Shown here one piece after another: positions 8,346 to 16,068 of a DNA stretch of 64,000 bases. Source of the DNA: Pseudahrensia aquimaris (GTDB taxonomy: Bacteria; Pseudomonadota; Alphaproteobacteria; Rhizobiales; Rhizobiaceae); NCBI RefSeq assembly GCF_042676045.1, contig NZ_JBHTJV010000002.1, forward strand, positions 682,001 to 746,000, in the 5' to 3' direction. The translations under genes and the position numbers were made by a program. The first letter of the stretch is position 1; each line of letters opens with the position of its first letter. The notes under the pieces were generated by a model, which worked only from the letters and a program-made list of their open reading frames with translations, searched no databases and was not told the DNA's origin.

Positions 8346-8708
8346 TCAGCTCCGTCTTAGCCCAAACGCAGAGAAACCAAGGGCAAGAACCCAGACAAGC
8401 GGCCCGGCAAAATTCGCGGGCGGGCCGATAATTCCGGGTGCCACAAGAAACAGCAGAAACGGTATGTCAGCAGCCGACGTACCGATAGCGTTTATCCAAA
8501 ACGCCGCGCGGTTGTTTTGCCAGTTAAAGCGGGCTGTCACGATGGCAAGCAGTGCGAAGAAGGCGAGGAAAAATGCCGTCTGGAAAAGCCGCCCCTGAAC
8601 TTCGCCAGCTTCCAGTGCGCCCCCCAAGGCCGCTACCTGCCATGCTGCGCCAAGGTGCATGACGCCCCAGACACCAAAAAGAGCCGCGCCGATTTTTGCG
8701 TAGGTCAA
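8346..8708 (-). CDS. Small integral membrane protein, unknown function
   Basis: About 120 residues with four hydrophobic helices (for example FFLAFFALLAIVTARF and LVWVLALGFSAFGL). The frame is open from a GTG at 8780, but that would place a strong palindrome (8736-8752) inside the coding region. A TTG start at 8708, reading MTYAKIGAALFG, puts the start directly before helix 1 and leaves the palindrome in the promoter. The start is therefore uncertain. It lies between an Rrf2-type regulator and an NDH-2-like enzyme, all leftward, and I cannot assign a function. Confidence 0.6.
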   Translation of the reverse strand: MTYAKIGAALFGVWGVMHLGAAWQVAALGGALEAGEVQGRLFQTAFFLAFFALLAIVTARFNWQNNRAAFWINAIGTSAADIPFLLFLVAPGIIGPPANFAGPLVWVLALGFSAFGLRRS

Positions 8709-8735
8709 ATAGGGAGGCCTATACTCGCAAGATTC

Positions 8736-8752
8736 GTAATCGATATGATTAC
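8736..8752. promoter_or_regulatory. Inverted repeat GTAATC-N5-GATTAC, candidate Rrf2 operator
   Basis: Perfect 6-bp arms flank a 5-bp spacer. The right arm continues as GATTACAGTT (8747-8756), and the same ten bases occur again at 8307-8316 just upstream of the NDH-2-like gene. A shared sequence in front of two adjacent genes, close to an Rrf2 regulator, suggests common control. The pairing with this regulator is an inference. Confidence 0.5.
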
Positions 8753-8795
8753 AGTTAAATATCGCAGCGTCAACCGTCACATGTGCTGTCGTTAT

Positions 8796-9221
8796 TCAGG
8801 CTGTTGCCGGTTTCAACTTTGCAGCGATTTCGGCAATCGACACAGCCGCCAGTTCTGCCTGCATGGCATCGGTGGCCCGCGCTTTCACAACGTCCAGCAC
8901 TGGCCCTATCCTAGATCCAATCGGGCAAGCTGCATCAGGCGGGCAGTTTGGGCTGGCGAAAATTTCCTGGCTGTCCACAGCGCGATAGATATCGAGAAGG
9001 GTGATCTGTTCCGGCGACCTCGCCAAACACGTCCCGCCTTTTGCACCGGGCTGCGATGTCGTGATGCCAGCCCGCCCCAACATGCTGATAATTTTCCTCA
9101 CCACCGCAGCATTCGTGCTGGCACGTTTTGCAATATCCTCGGACCCAACAGGCACACCCTCCTTAACCGCCATGACGGTCAAAATATGGGTGGCAACAGC
9201 TAGGCGGGAGCTTACGGGCAT
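8796..9221 (-). CDS. Rrf2-family transcriptional regulator
   Basis: From ATG 9221 the protein has 141 residues. The N-terminal winged helix contains SSRLAVATHILTVMA, SEDIAKRASTNAAVVRKIISML and the wing PGAKGGTCLARSPEQITLLD, the signature of Rrf2 proteins. The region where Fe-S members carry three cysteines has only two (NCPPDAACPIG), close to the YwnA/redox-sensing subgroup and not to NsrR or IscR. The longer start at 9257 adds 12 residues not usual for the family. It heads a leftward three-gene set with the membrane protein and the NDH-2-like enzyme. Confidence 0.85.
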   Translation of the reverse strand: MPVSSRLAVATHILTVMAVKEGVPVGSEDIAKRASTNAAVVRKIISMLGRAGITTSQPGAKGGTCLARSPEQITLLDIYRAVDSQEIFASPNCPPDAACPIGSRIGPVLDVVKARATDAMQAELAAVSIAEIAAKLKPATA

Positions 9222-9472
9222 GGCGAAAACTGTATGCGCCTCAGCAGCGGTTTTCAACGCATCTCATGCGGGCAGTATATCAAAAATCTGAAGTCCAGCC
9301 ATTTTCAACCAAAGTGTTACCCTTGCCGAGAATGGGCAGAAACGGCGTTCTATTGGTTTAGGCGCAGGGGCAAGCTTTGCAGGTTTTACACGTACGGTAT
9401 CGTAGAAACCATTTCCTGCGTGCAATGCCCTATCTGGGGCGCAAACTGTAGATTGCGTCAGGCAAGTGCATT

Positions 9473-10171
9473 TCAGAATTTCTCCACCCAAGGCCGCAGT
9501 TCTATTTCCCATGCCCAAGCTGATCGGTGCTGGTCAATGAGTGCCAAATATGAATCAGCGATTGAGTCAGGATCCAGTAAATGGTGGGTGTGCTCTGTCA
9601 TAGCGTCGGCGTCCGATTTCCCGGCAGTCGAGATCCCGCCATCAATTACCACATGCCCAATATGAATGCCTTTCGGGTGCAGTTCACGGGCAAGAGATTG
9701 ACAAAGGCCGCGCAGCGCAAACTTGCCCATGGCAAACGGCGCCGAATTGGCGAAGCCTTTTACCCCCGCAGAAGCGCCCGTGAACAGCATTGTCCCGGCG
9801 TTTGAGCCAAGCATCCGCTTGCTGGCATGATGCGCCATGAGAAACGCGCCATATGCGGTCACCATGAGTGCGTTCTCGACATCGGACGGATCAAGCTCCG
9901 AGATCGGCCCTCTGCTTCTTGCTGAAGGGTTATAGATCGCGACCTCAAGAGGCTTATTGATGGAGTCGATATGGGCAAACAGGGCTTCCACTTCGCGTGG
10001 CTCGCGCGCATTGCATTCGATCAGGTCCGCATTCAACTCCGAGCCGATTTCCGCCAGATCAGTAACGTCCCGCGCCGCTAATACGATGTGGTATCCCCTG
10101 GCGAACAATTTGCGGGCAACAGATGCTGATAGCCCCTGTCCAGCGCCGATGATGAGTGCTGTCCCTGTCAT
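9473..10171 (-). CDS. SDR-family oxidoreductase with Phe in place of catalytic Tyr
   Basis: The 232-residue protein has the Rossmann start ALIIGAGQGLSASVA and the catalytic-serine strand LFTGASAG (Ser134). The YxxxK position reads FAMGK (Phe146, Lys150), so the usual catalytic tyrosine is missing. This pattern recurs in one subgroup of SDR proteins, so it is probably a family feature and not damage. A GGAGG site precedes ATG 10171. It lies upstream, on the same strand as and past the end of, the first glutathionyl-hydroquinone reductase. Activity as a normal dehydrogenase is doubtful. Confidence 0.8.
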   Translation of the reverse strand: MTGTALIIGAGQGLSASVARKLFARGYHIVLAARDVTDLAEIGSELNADLIECNAREPREVEALFAHIDSINKPLEVAIYNPSARSRGPISELDPSDVENALMVTAYGAFLMAHHASKRMLGSNAGTMLFTGASAGVKGFANSAPFAMGKFALRGLCQSLARELHPKGIHIGHVVIDGGISTAGKSDADAMTEHTHHLLDPDSIADSYLALIDQHRSAWAWEIELRPWVEKF

Positions 10172-10240
10172 AGTCTACCTCCATCAAATCCATGGGTTTC
10201 TTCGACCAACGTTGAATTGGCAGGATACTTTGAGAGAACC

Positions 10241-11215
10241 CTATGAGCGCCCGTGCGGTGCGTCAAAATCCAAAACCGGATTGATCGGGATTATTCGGTG
10301 GGGATTTATGCTCTCATGGCTGATGTGATAATGGCGGACGATATGGTCGAAATTTATCGTCCCGGCGATGCCCGGCATTTGGTATAGTTCACGTGTATAA
10401 GCCCACAAATTGGGGTAATCGATAAGCCGCTTGCGATTGCATTTGAAATGCTGATGGTAAACCAGATCAAAGCGAACCAGCGTGGTAAACAGGCGCCAAT
10501 CGGCTTCCGTCAAATCGTCGCCCACGAGATATCTTTGTCGGCTCAATCTCTCTTCCAGCCAATCCAGGCTTTCAAAGAGGGGAACGACAGCTGCATCATA
10601 AGCGGCCTGGGTTGTGGCAAAGCCTGACTTGTAGACCCCGTTGTTGATCGTGTCATAAACGCGCGCATTCACCTCCTCGATCTGATCCCGAAGCTGCGCA
10701 GGCCAGTAGTCGTGCGCATTGCCTGTCAGCCCGTCAAACGCCGTGTTGAACATGCGAATGATTTCAGAACTCTCGTTGGAGACAATCGTCTCGCGTTCTG
10801 TGTCCCACAGTATCGGCACCGTCACCCGTCCCGAAACCTTCGGATCGGCCTTGATATAAATATCACGCACAAATGGCAGCTGATAAAGTCGGTCGCCGGT
10901 CGCGCCGGGATAATCCGATGCAAAGCTCCAACCGTCATCCAGCATATCAGGATGAACAACAGAGACGTTGATATGGGTTTCCAGGTCTTTCAGCGCGCGG
11001 AACACGAGCGTGCGGTGCGCCCAAGGGCAGGCGTGGCTGACATAGAGATGATAGCGACCGCTCTCCGCCTTAAAGCCACCTTCCCCCGTGGGGCCGGCCG
11101 AGCCGTCAGCTGTTACCCAGTTACGAAACTTTGATGTCCATCGCTTAAAGGCGCCGCCGGTGCTTTTGGTGTCGTACCATTGGTCTTTCCAGACACCATC
11201 GACGAGCAGCCCCAT
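10241..11215 (-). CDS. Glutathionyl-hydroquinone reductase (Xi-class GST, YqjG/PcpF family)
   Basis: The 324-residue protein contains YVSHACPWAHRTLVF with the active-site cysteine at residue 63, and the C-terminal GST helical domain with LVGDDLTEADWRLFTTLVRFD and RLIDYPNLWAYTRELY. These are the hallmarks of Xi-class GSTs, which reduce glutathionyl-hydroquinones back to the hydroquinone plus GSSG. It pairs with a second member at 12788-13762. Its presence close to a reductive-dehalogenase-like GST suggests rescue of glutathione conjugates formed from quinones. Confidence 0.92.
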   Translation of the reverse strand: MGLLVDGVWKDQWYDTKSTGGAFKRWTSKFRNWVTADGSAGPTGEGGFKAESGRYHLYVSHACPWAHRTLVFRALKDLETHINVSVVHPDMLDDGWSFASDYPGATGDRLYQLPFVRDIYIKADPKVSGRVTVPILWDTERETIVSNESSEIIRMFNTAFDGLTGNAHDYWPAQLRDQIEEVNARVYDTINNGVYKSGFATTQAAYDAAVVPLFESLDWLEERLSRQRYLVGDDLTEADWRLFTTLVRFDLVYHQHFKCNRKRLIDYPNLWAYTRELYQMPGIAGTINFDHIVRHYHISHESINPHRIIPINPVLDFDAPHGRS

Positions 11216-11300
11216 GCAAAACTTCCTTGTATAAAGTGAAAAAGATTGATGCGGCGGTTCTGGTTAAAACAGTCCAATCACCGCCGCATGGAAGCGCAGT

Positions 11301-11915
11301 TTAAGCCGCAAAGCTCGTGATATATTCCTCGACCTGCTTCTTTGCTGCAGGAAGCTTTTCGTCTGCGTGCTGCATGAGTTGGTCGGCTTCAACGATGTGG
11401 ATGTTGGTGATCCCGATGAAACCGAGCACGTGCTTCAGATAGCCGGTCGCGAAGTCAATCTCTGAACCGATCTGAGTGCCGCCAGAGGCAACAACCAAAT
11501 AGCACGGGCGATCTTCACCGAGAGGTTTCGGACCATTTTCAGTGTATGTGAAAGTGCGGCCAAAACGGCAAACCTGGTCGATCCACAATTTGAGCTGAGC
11601 AGAAACGGTGAAGTTGTAGATCGGAACCGTGATGACCAGAGCGGATGCTTTTTGGAACTCGTCCACGATCTCATCTGACGCGGCAAGCGATGCCCGCGTC
11701 TCGTCAGTAATCTCTTCTTGCGGCGTGTAAGCAGCGGCAAACCAAGCTGCATTGACGACCGGCGGCGTGTTTTCTGTGAGATCGCGCTCGACAATTTCCG
11801 CGCCGTTTAATTTGCTCTGCAGACCCTCAGCCAACTGCTTGGCTAACGGCAACGAATATGAGTCTGCGCTGCGGGCGGAGGAGTTGATCAGCAGAATGGT
11901 TTCAGTAGATGACAT
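11301..11915 (-). CDS. azoR: FMN-dependent NADH-azoreductase/quinone reductase (AzoR family)
   Basis: From ATG 11915, behind a GGA ribosome site, the protein has 204 residues. It shows the flavodoxin-like features of AzoR: LLINSSARSADSYSLPLAK for FMN phosphate binding, PIYNFTVSAQLKLWIDQV and FGRTFTYTENGP. AzoR enzymes carry out two-electron reduction of quinones and azo compounds with NADH. A TetR gene is divergent across an inverted repeat at 12072-12099, an arrangement usual for quinone-responsive control. Confidence 0.92.
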   Translation of the reverse strand: MSSTETILLINSSARSADSYSLPLAKQLAEGLQSKLNGAEIVERDLTENTPPVVNAAWFAAAYTPQEEITDETRASLAASDEIVDEFQKASALVITVPIYNFTVSAQLKLWIDQVCRFGRTFTYTENGPKPLGEDRPCYLVVASGGTQIGSEIDFATGYLKHVLGFIGITNIHIVEADQLMQHADEKLPAAKKQVEEYITSFAA

Positions 11916-12071
11916 TTTAATTTCCTTCGGAGTTGAGATGAAAAGCGAGCGAATGCGGGCAAACAAATTCATCGGCTTGACCTCCCGCGATCAGCGTCAA
12001 AGCAAACTGCGCTGTCCTTTGCGAAAGGCTCTCTGGCACTATCGATTAGCGGCATGAGGTGCACCTTGATT

Positions 12072-12099
12072 TTAATTTACTGATCGGTTAGTAAATTAA
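12072..12099. promoter_or_regulatory. TetR operator between azoR and tetR: 10-bp inverted repeat
   Basis: TTAATTTACT and AGTAAATTAA form perfect 10-bp arms around an 8-bp centre GATCGGTT. The inner part resembles the ACT..CGGT..AGT operators of many TetR regulators. The site is 157 bp from the azoR start and 43 bp from the TetR start, so one dimer pair can cover both divergent promoters. Confidence 0.75.
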
Positions 12100-12142
12100 T
12101 CTGTCGTGCCTGTCCAGCTTTTTATATTGATTGGTAGAAAAA

Positions 12143-12781
12143 ATGTCCGATGATGAAAATCCATCGTCCGAAGTACGGGCTCCTGTTACCAAGCGCGGTC
12201 GACCGCGAAACCAGACGAAAGAGGACCTCCTTCATAAAGCGATGCTTGTATTCTGGCGCAAAGGCTATGAAGCAGCCTCTTTGGACGATCTGACGCTTGG
12301 CATGGGGATAACACGTCCGTCCCTCTACAATGATTTTGGATCGAAATATGAGCTATTTCTGAGCGTGCTGGATTATTACCGCGACCTATTTGGTGCCGAA
12401 CCTATGAAAGCAGCGGCACAAGCCGATACTCCCGAGCAGGCGGTCGCTGCTTTTTTGCGAACAGCTCTGGAAGGCAACACACAGAAAAATAGTCCAACGG
12501 GGTGTTTGCTATCATGCGTTGCTGCGACCAATGCCACGGAGTTCCCAGAAGTCGGTGAAAAATTGGCGCAAACGCTTCAAGCGACACACGATGAGCTGTG
12601 CCGTGTGATTTGGGCGGATATTCCTCCCGCCGATGCTGAGGTCAAAGCAACACTGACGATTGATTTCATGAACGCGCAGGCCGTACGAGCGCGGGGTGGA
12701 GCTTCGCGAGACCAGATTCTCAAGGGTTTGCCCAGCCGCGTCGCGGCCGTGACGACAGCTTCACATTGCGAGGCTCGGTAG
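12143..12781 (+). CDS. TetR-family transcriptional regulator
   Basis: The 212-residue protein begins with a basic arm (TKRGRPRNQTKEDLLHKA) followed by the TetR helix-turn-helix EAASLDDLTLGMGITRPSLYNDFGSKYELFL. The ligand-binding part contains several cysteines (GCLLSC), which could sense electrophiles or quinones. ATG 12143 is preferred over a TTG at 12131. It is divergent from azoR and lies 6 bp upstream of a hydroquinone reductase gene, so it probably regulates both directions through the inverted repeat upstream. Confidence 0.9.
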   Translation: MSDDENPSSEVRAPVTKRGRPRNQTKEDLLHKAMLVFWRKGYEAASLDDLTLGMGITRPSLYNDFGSKYELFLSVLDYYRDLFGAEPMKAAAQADTPEQAVAAFLRTALEGNTQKNSPTGCLLSCVAATNATEFPEVGEKLAQTLQATHDELCRVIWADIPPADAEVKATLTIDFMNAQAVRARGGASRDQILKGLPSRVAAVTTASHCEAR

Positions 12782-12787
12782 TCTCAC

Positions 12788-13762
12788 ATGGGGAAAATGT
12801 TTCGCGGCGAATGGATCACGGACGAAGGAATAAGCGCTGCACCCTCAGGCGCTTTCGAGCGCAGTCCATCCGTCCTCAGATCATGGGTTGAACCCGTCTC
12901 ACAGGGCATAATCGCGCAGCAAAGCCAATATCCTGCGCAAGCAAATCGCTATCATTTATACGTTGCTTGGAATTGCCCTTGGGCGCACCGAACGCTGCTT
13001 ATGCGCGCACTCAAGCAGCTTGAAGACATCGTAACTGTTTCGGTCTGCGCGCCGCGGCGAACGGACCAAGGCTGGATATTCGATCGCAATGCAGGCTACC
13101 CAGACGATCTTTTTGACAGCGAATTCCTACACGAACTCTATTCAAGATCGCATCGCAACTATTCAGGACGTGTCACCGTGCCAATTCTTTGGGATCGAGA
13201 GACGGACACCATTGTTTCCAACGAATCCGCAGACATTGTTCGCATGTTTGGCAGTGTATTCAATAACTGTGGCGGCAATGATTGGGATGCCTACCCGGTC
13301 GATTTGCGGGCGGAAATCGATCTCTGGAATGATCGCATACACAAAAATCTGAACAACGGTGTCTACCGGGCAGGATTTTCAGAGTCCCAAGAAGCGTATG
13401 AAAAAGGCTTCCACGATGTGTTTGAGACCCTTGATGCTCTTGAAAGCCATCTTGCAGACCGCCAGTGGCTTATGGGCGATGAGTTGACGGAAGCTGATGC
13501 TCGGCTGTTTCCGACATTGGCACGTTTTGACGTCGCTTATTTCGGTGCCTTCAAGTGCAACCTGCGTCGCCTGATCGACTATCCTAACTTGTGGGATTAT
13601 GCGCGACGTCTATACAACTCGCCCGGTGTCGCAGCCACTGTTCGCTTCGACATCTACAAGCAGGGCTATTATTCCAAAAGCCCGAAGCGCAATCCAAATG
13701 GCATCGTGCCTCTTGGTCCTGATATTGACTGGAGCCTTCCTTCGACGCGCGGGTCGAGCTGA
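12788..13762 (+). CDS. Glutathionyl-hydroquinone reductase (Xi-class GST), second copy
   Basis: Also 324 residues and clearly paralogous to the protein at 10241-11215. The active-site segment reads YVAWNCPWAHRTLLM with cysteine 63, and the C-terminal domain has LMGDELTEADARLFPTLARFD and RLIDYPNLWDYARRLY. The gene follows a TetR regulator after 6 bp, so expression is probably quinone-inducible. Having two copies within 3 kb suggests a heavy load of quinone-glutathione conjugates or differing substrates. Confidence 0.92.
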   Translation: MGKMFRGEWITDEGISAAPSGAFERSPSVLRSWVEPVSQGIIAQQSQYPAQANRYHLYVAWNCPWAHRTLLMRALKQLEDIVTVSVCAPRRTDQGWIFDRNAGYPDDLFDSEFLHELYSRSHRNYSGRVTVPILWDRETDTIVSNESADIVRMFGSVFNNCGGNDWDAYPVDLRAEIDLWNDRIHKNLNNGVYRAGFSESQEAYEKGFHDVFETLDALESHLADRQWLMGDELTEADARLFPTLARFDVAYFGAFKCNLRRLIDYPNLWDYARRLYNSPGVAATVRFDIYKQGYYSKSPKRNPNGIVPLGPDIDWSLPSTRGSS

Positions 13763-13773
13763 GCCGCTGTCAT

Positions 13774-14397
13774 TCATACTGCATGTGCGCTTGCCGTATT
13801 CGCCGCGATACTGGTTCTTGCCGATATTGTCGTTAGTGCCACACTCATAATGTCTTTGAGCACTTGCGGGTCATCGGAAATTCTGGCGGTCACACCCATG
13901 GCGCGCGTCTGCGCAGACAAAAAACGTGCAAGGGCTCTGACATCTGTTGCGGGCGATAACTCTCCATCGCTGCAAGCCTTTCGGAGGCGCTCGTAAAAGG
14001 CTTGCTCTTCTTCGGAAAACGCGGCCACAACCTTGCGCCTTATTCGACGCGATTTGATCTCACTGTTTTCCGCAGCTTGCACCACAAGGCATCCGCCGCA
14101 ATTGTCAGCGTCGGTGAGATTTTCAAAGAAAACCTGCAGCGCATCTGATATGGCCTCGACAAGAGATGAGTTTTCCAAGGCGGCTTTGAAACGGGCGTCG
14201 GATTTTTGACGATAGAAGTCTAAAACGTGAAGAAACAGCCCTTCTTTGCTTTCAAAAGCAGCGTACAGGCTGCCTTTGCCCAAGCCGGTCGCTTCGGATA
14301 AATCGTCTACGGATGTGGCTTCGTAACCAAGCTCCCGAAATACGGCGAGGGCGCGATTCAACACGAGCTCCATGTCAAATTGTCTGGTCTTTGCCAT
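13774..14397 (-). CDS. TetR/AcrR-family transcriptional regulator
   Basis: A 207-residue protein with the HTH segment YEATSVDDLSEATGLGKGSLYAAFESKEGLFLHVLDFY and a C-terminal domain containing DADNCGGCLVVQAAEN, typical of a TetR subfamily that regulates reductases and monooxygenases. Its ATG directly follows the stop of the NrtS-like gene (TAAATG), so it is the last gene of the leftward catabolic operon. It is convergent with the second hydroquinone reductase gene 11 bp away. It is a candidate controller of the island; its operator is not identified. Confidence 0.88.
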   Translation of the reverse strand: MAKTRQFDMELVLNRALAVFRELGYEATSVDDLSEATGLGKGSLYAAFESKEGLFLHVLDFYRQKSDARFKAALENSSLVEAISDALQVFFENLTDADNCGGCLVVQAAENSEIKSRRIRRKVVAAFSEEEQAFYERLRKACSDGELSPATDVRALARFLSAQTRAMGVTARISDDPQVLKDIMSVALTTISARTSIAANTASAHAV

Positions 14398-14667
14398 TTA
14401 GACACCTGTCTCCGTTCGTCCGACGCCATTGTTTTCGCTCGTCGTCGCTTCATACTCCTTGAGAGCCAAGACTGACGAAAATGTGGATACACAATAGGGG
14501 ACGAGAAAGGTCAATCCTATTCGAATGGCGGATCCCGGATCTATCTCGCCCGCTATGATCTTTTGCCCGTGATTGATGAGTGCTAAAACGATGCCGACGA
14601 CAAAACTCATCAGAAGGGCGCGCCGAACGACTCTTGGTCTACACGAATAAGAGATGAGGCTACGCAT
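14398..14667 (-). CDS. NrtS-like small membrane protein (nitrate/nitrite transporter family)
   Basis: An 89-residue protein with two hydrophobic helices. The pattern VVRRALLMSFVVGIVLALIN, a gap with GEIDPGSAIRIGLTFLVPYC, then VSTFSSVLA matches the NrtS family as I know it. Family members are reported as nitrate transporters, but most occurrences are uncharacterised. Placement between a tautomerase-like gene and a TetR gene in a catabolic operon is unusual and may mean export of an inorganic or organic anion released from the substrate. Confidence 0.65.
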   Translation of the reverse strand: MRSLISYSCRPRVVRRALLMSFVVGIVLALINHGQKIIAGEIDPGSAIRIGLTFLVPYCVSTFSSVLALKEYEATTSENNGVGRTETGV

Positions 14668-14676
14668 GCTGTGAGA

Positions 14677-14997
14677 CTAGAAGTTCTTTGACAGTAGTGT
14701 TTCAGCCGTCATCGCAAAAGCGCGGAATGCAATCCGCGCCTCCATGGGTTTCAGGCACTCAGCAATTTGTTTGCCCACCATCGCAATTTTATCTGCGCCA
14801 TTGGTTGCACTCTCCCGATAGACAAATTCGATATAGATCGGGCAAGCGTGAGGCGCGGTGTCCATCTCGCACACCATGACATTGCATTTGTCGACTGCAA
14901 TGCCGTAGGTCGCCGCCAGAGTGTCTTCAATCGACCCGAGCAGCGGCTGCACGTCGGATATAAGCGCTCTGTCAACTTTGATGCTCAGATTGGGCAT
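14677..14997 (-). CDS. Tautomerase-superfamily-like protein
   Basis: A 106-residue protein beginning MPNLSIKVDRALISDVQPLL. Proline at position 2 becomes the N-terminal catalytic base in tautomerases after methionine removal, and the strand-helix-strand start fits that fold. A second beta-alpha-beta unit begins near IEFVYRESATNGADKIAMVG. It lies 9 bp behind the LinD-like GST. A role in isomerising a ring-cleavage or dehalogenation intermediate is plausible. Homology is judged by pattern only. Confidence 0.55.
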   Translation of the reverse strand: MPNLSIKVDRALISDVQPLLGSIEDTLAATYGIAVDKCNVMVCEMDTAPHACPIYIEFVYRESATNGADKIAMVGKQIAECLKPMEARIAFRAFAMTAETLLSKNF

Positions 14998-15006
14998 AAC
15001 GCTGAA

Positions 15007-16038
15007 TTACCCCATAAATCGAGCAATGGTGTCGCCGGGCGGATGACCGGGCCATTTGATGACTCCCATCTTGATCGAGGAGCGTTCGAATGTGCGCTCG
15101 GCATAGGCTGTGGTTTTCGGCAAGTCAGCCCACATCCAGTCATATCCCAAATACAACAATCGATACAGACTTGGTCCCCAGAACGCATCGGCCATGGTGA
15201 ATGTCTCACCAGTTGCCCATGTGCGATCGTCCGACAAGCGTTCATCCAAGCCTCTGATTGCGTTCTGCGCGTGATCGATCAGTGACTGCATATTTGCTTC
15301 GTCGGAGATGAATTTTCGGCCCGCTTCTTCTTTCATAATTTTATGCGCATAGGCCTTTCGCAGCGGATGATCGGGGGCCATCGCCTCAAGCCGCAAATTG
15401 ATCTGCTCGATCTTGCGGGTGTGCGCGTCCTGCATGCCTTTTTGGATGGCCGTGGGACGATGATCGCCGGCTGGGTTCTTGCCGTAAAACAGGCCCGCTA
15501 TGGGCAATCCATCTACGATGTCGATTTCTTTGATGACGTCGTCTTTATTCTGATCAGGGATGAGCGTGTTCTCTCCAACACTAGCCACATGCATTGTGAT
15601 GGTTCGTGAGTCTGCGATAACTTCGTTCGTCTCATAGTCGACCAAAGTTGGCACGACGAGCGGATCGAAACCTTCCTTGCCAACATCCGTGGCTCCTGAG
15701 TAAGAGCCGACCAAAGGCCTCTCTTTAGCAAGTTTCGAACTCATCCGCAGTTGCACATACTCAGGCGCATAATTCTCATTTAGCGGGGGCATGATGACCA
15801 GTTCATTGCTTGCAAATGAATGGCCTGCTTCGAGCAGAGCTACGCGCGACTTCTGTGAGCAAATCGACATCGTGAAATGAAACAATTCAAAGCGTGGTGA
15901 CGCCTCGCTTTCTCCTCGGGGGGTGTCTGGAACCGGATGATCGGGGTGAACAATTGTCCGCCGTGCGGCGTCCCCCACCGCGGCCATTCTGGCTTGACGT
16001 GCGAGAGCTTCAAGATCGGGCTTTGTGTGCTGGTTCAT
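15007..16038 (-). CDS. GST-type reductive dehalogenase-like protein (LinD/PcpC-related)
   Basis: The 343-residue protein has a GST N-terminal domain at about residues 49-160 opening with FELFHFTMSICSQKSRVALLE (split here as FELFHF then SICSQKSR, with Ser58 and Cys60), and a long C-terminal helical domain ending in YDWMWADLPKTTAYAERTFE and KWPGHPPGD. Length and these motifs match the 2,5-dichlorohydroquinone dechlorinase LinD, a relative of PcpC. Such enzymes replace a ring halogen of a hydroquinone using glutathione. Neighbours acting on hydroquinones support this. The real leaving group is unknown. Confidence 0.75.
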   Translation of the reverse strand: MNQHTKPDLEALARQARMAAVGDAARRTIVHPDHPVPDTPRGESEASPRFELFHFTMSICSQKSRVALLEAGHSFASNELVIMPPLNENYAPEYVQLRMSSKLAKERPLVGSYSGATDVGKEGFDPLVVPTLVDYETNEVIADSRTITMHVASVGENTLIPDQNKDDVIKEIDIVDGLPIAGLFYGKNPAGDHRPTAIQKGMQDAHTRKIEQINLRLEAMAPDHPLRKAYAHKIMKEEAGRKFISDEANMQSLIDHAQNAIRGLDERLSDDRTWATGETFTMADAFWGPSLYRLLYLGYDWMWADLPKTTAYAERTFERSSIKMGVIKWPGHPPGDTIARFMG

Positions 16039-16068
16039 TGCTTTTTTCCTGTCGTGGTAGTCGTGTGA

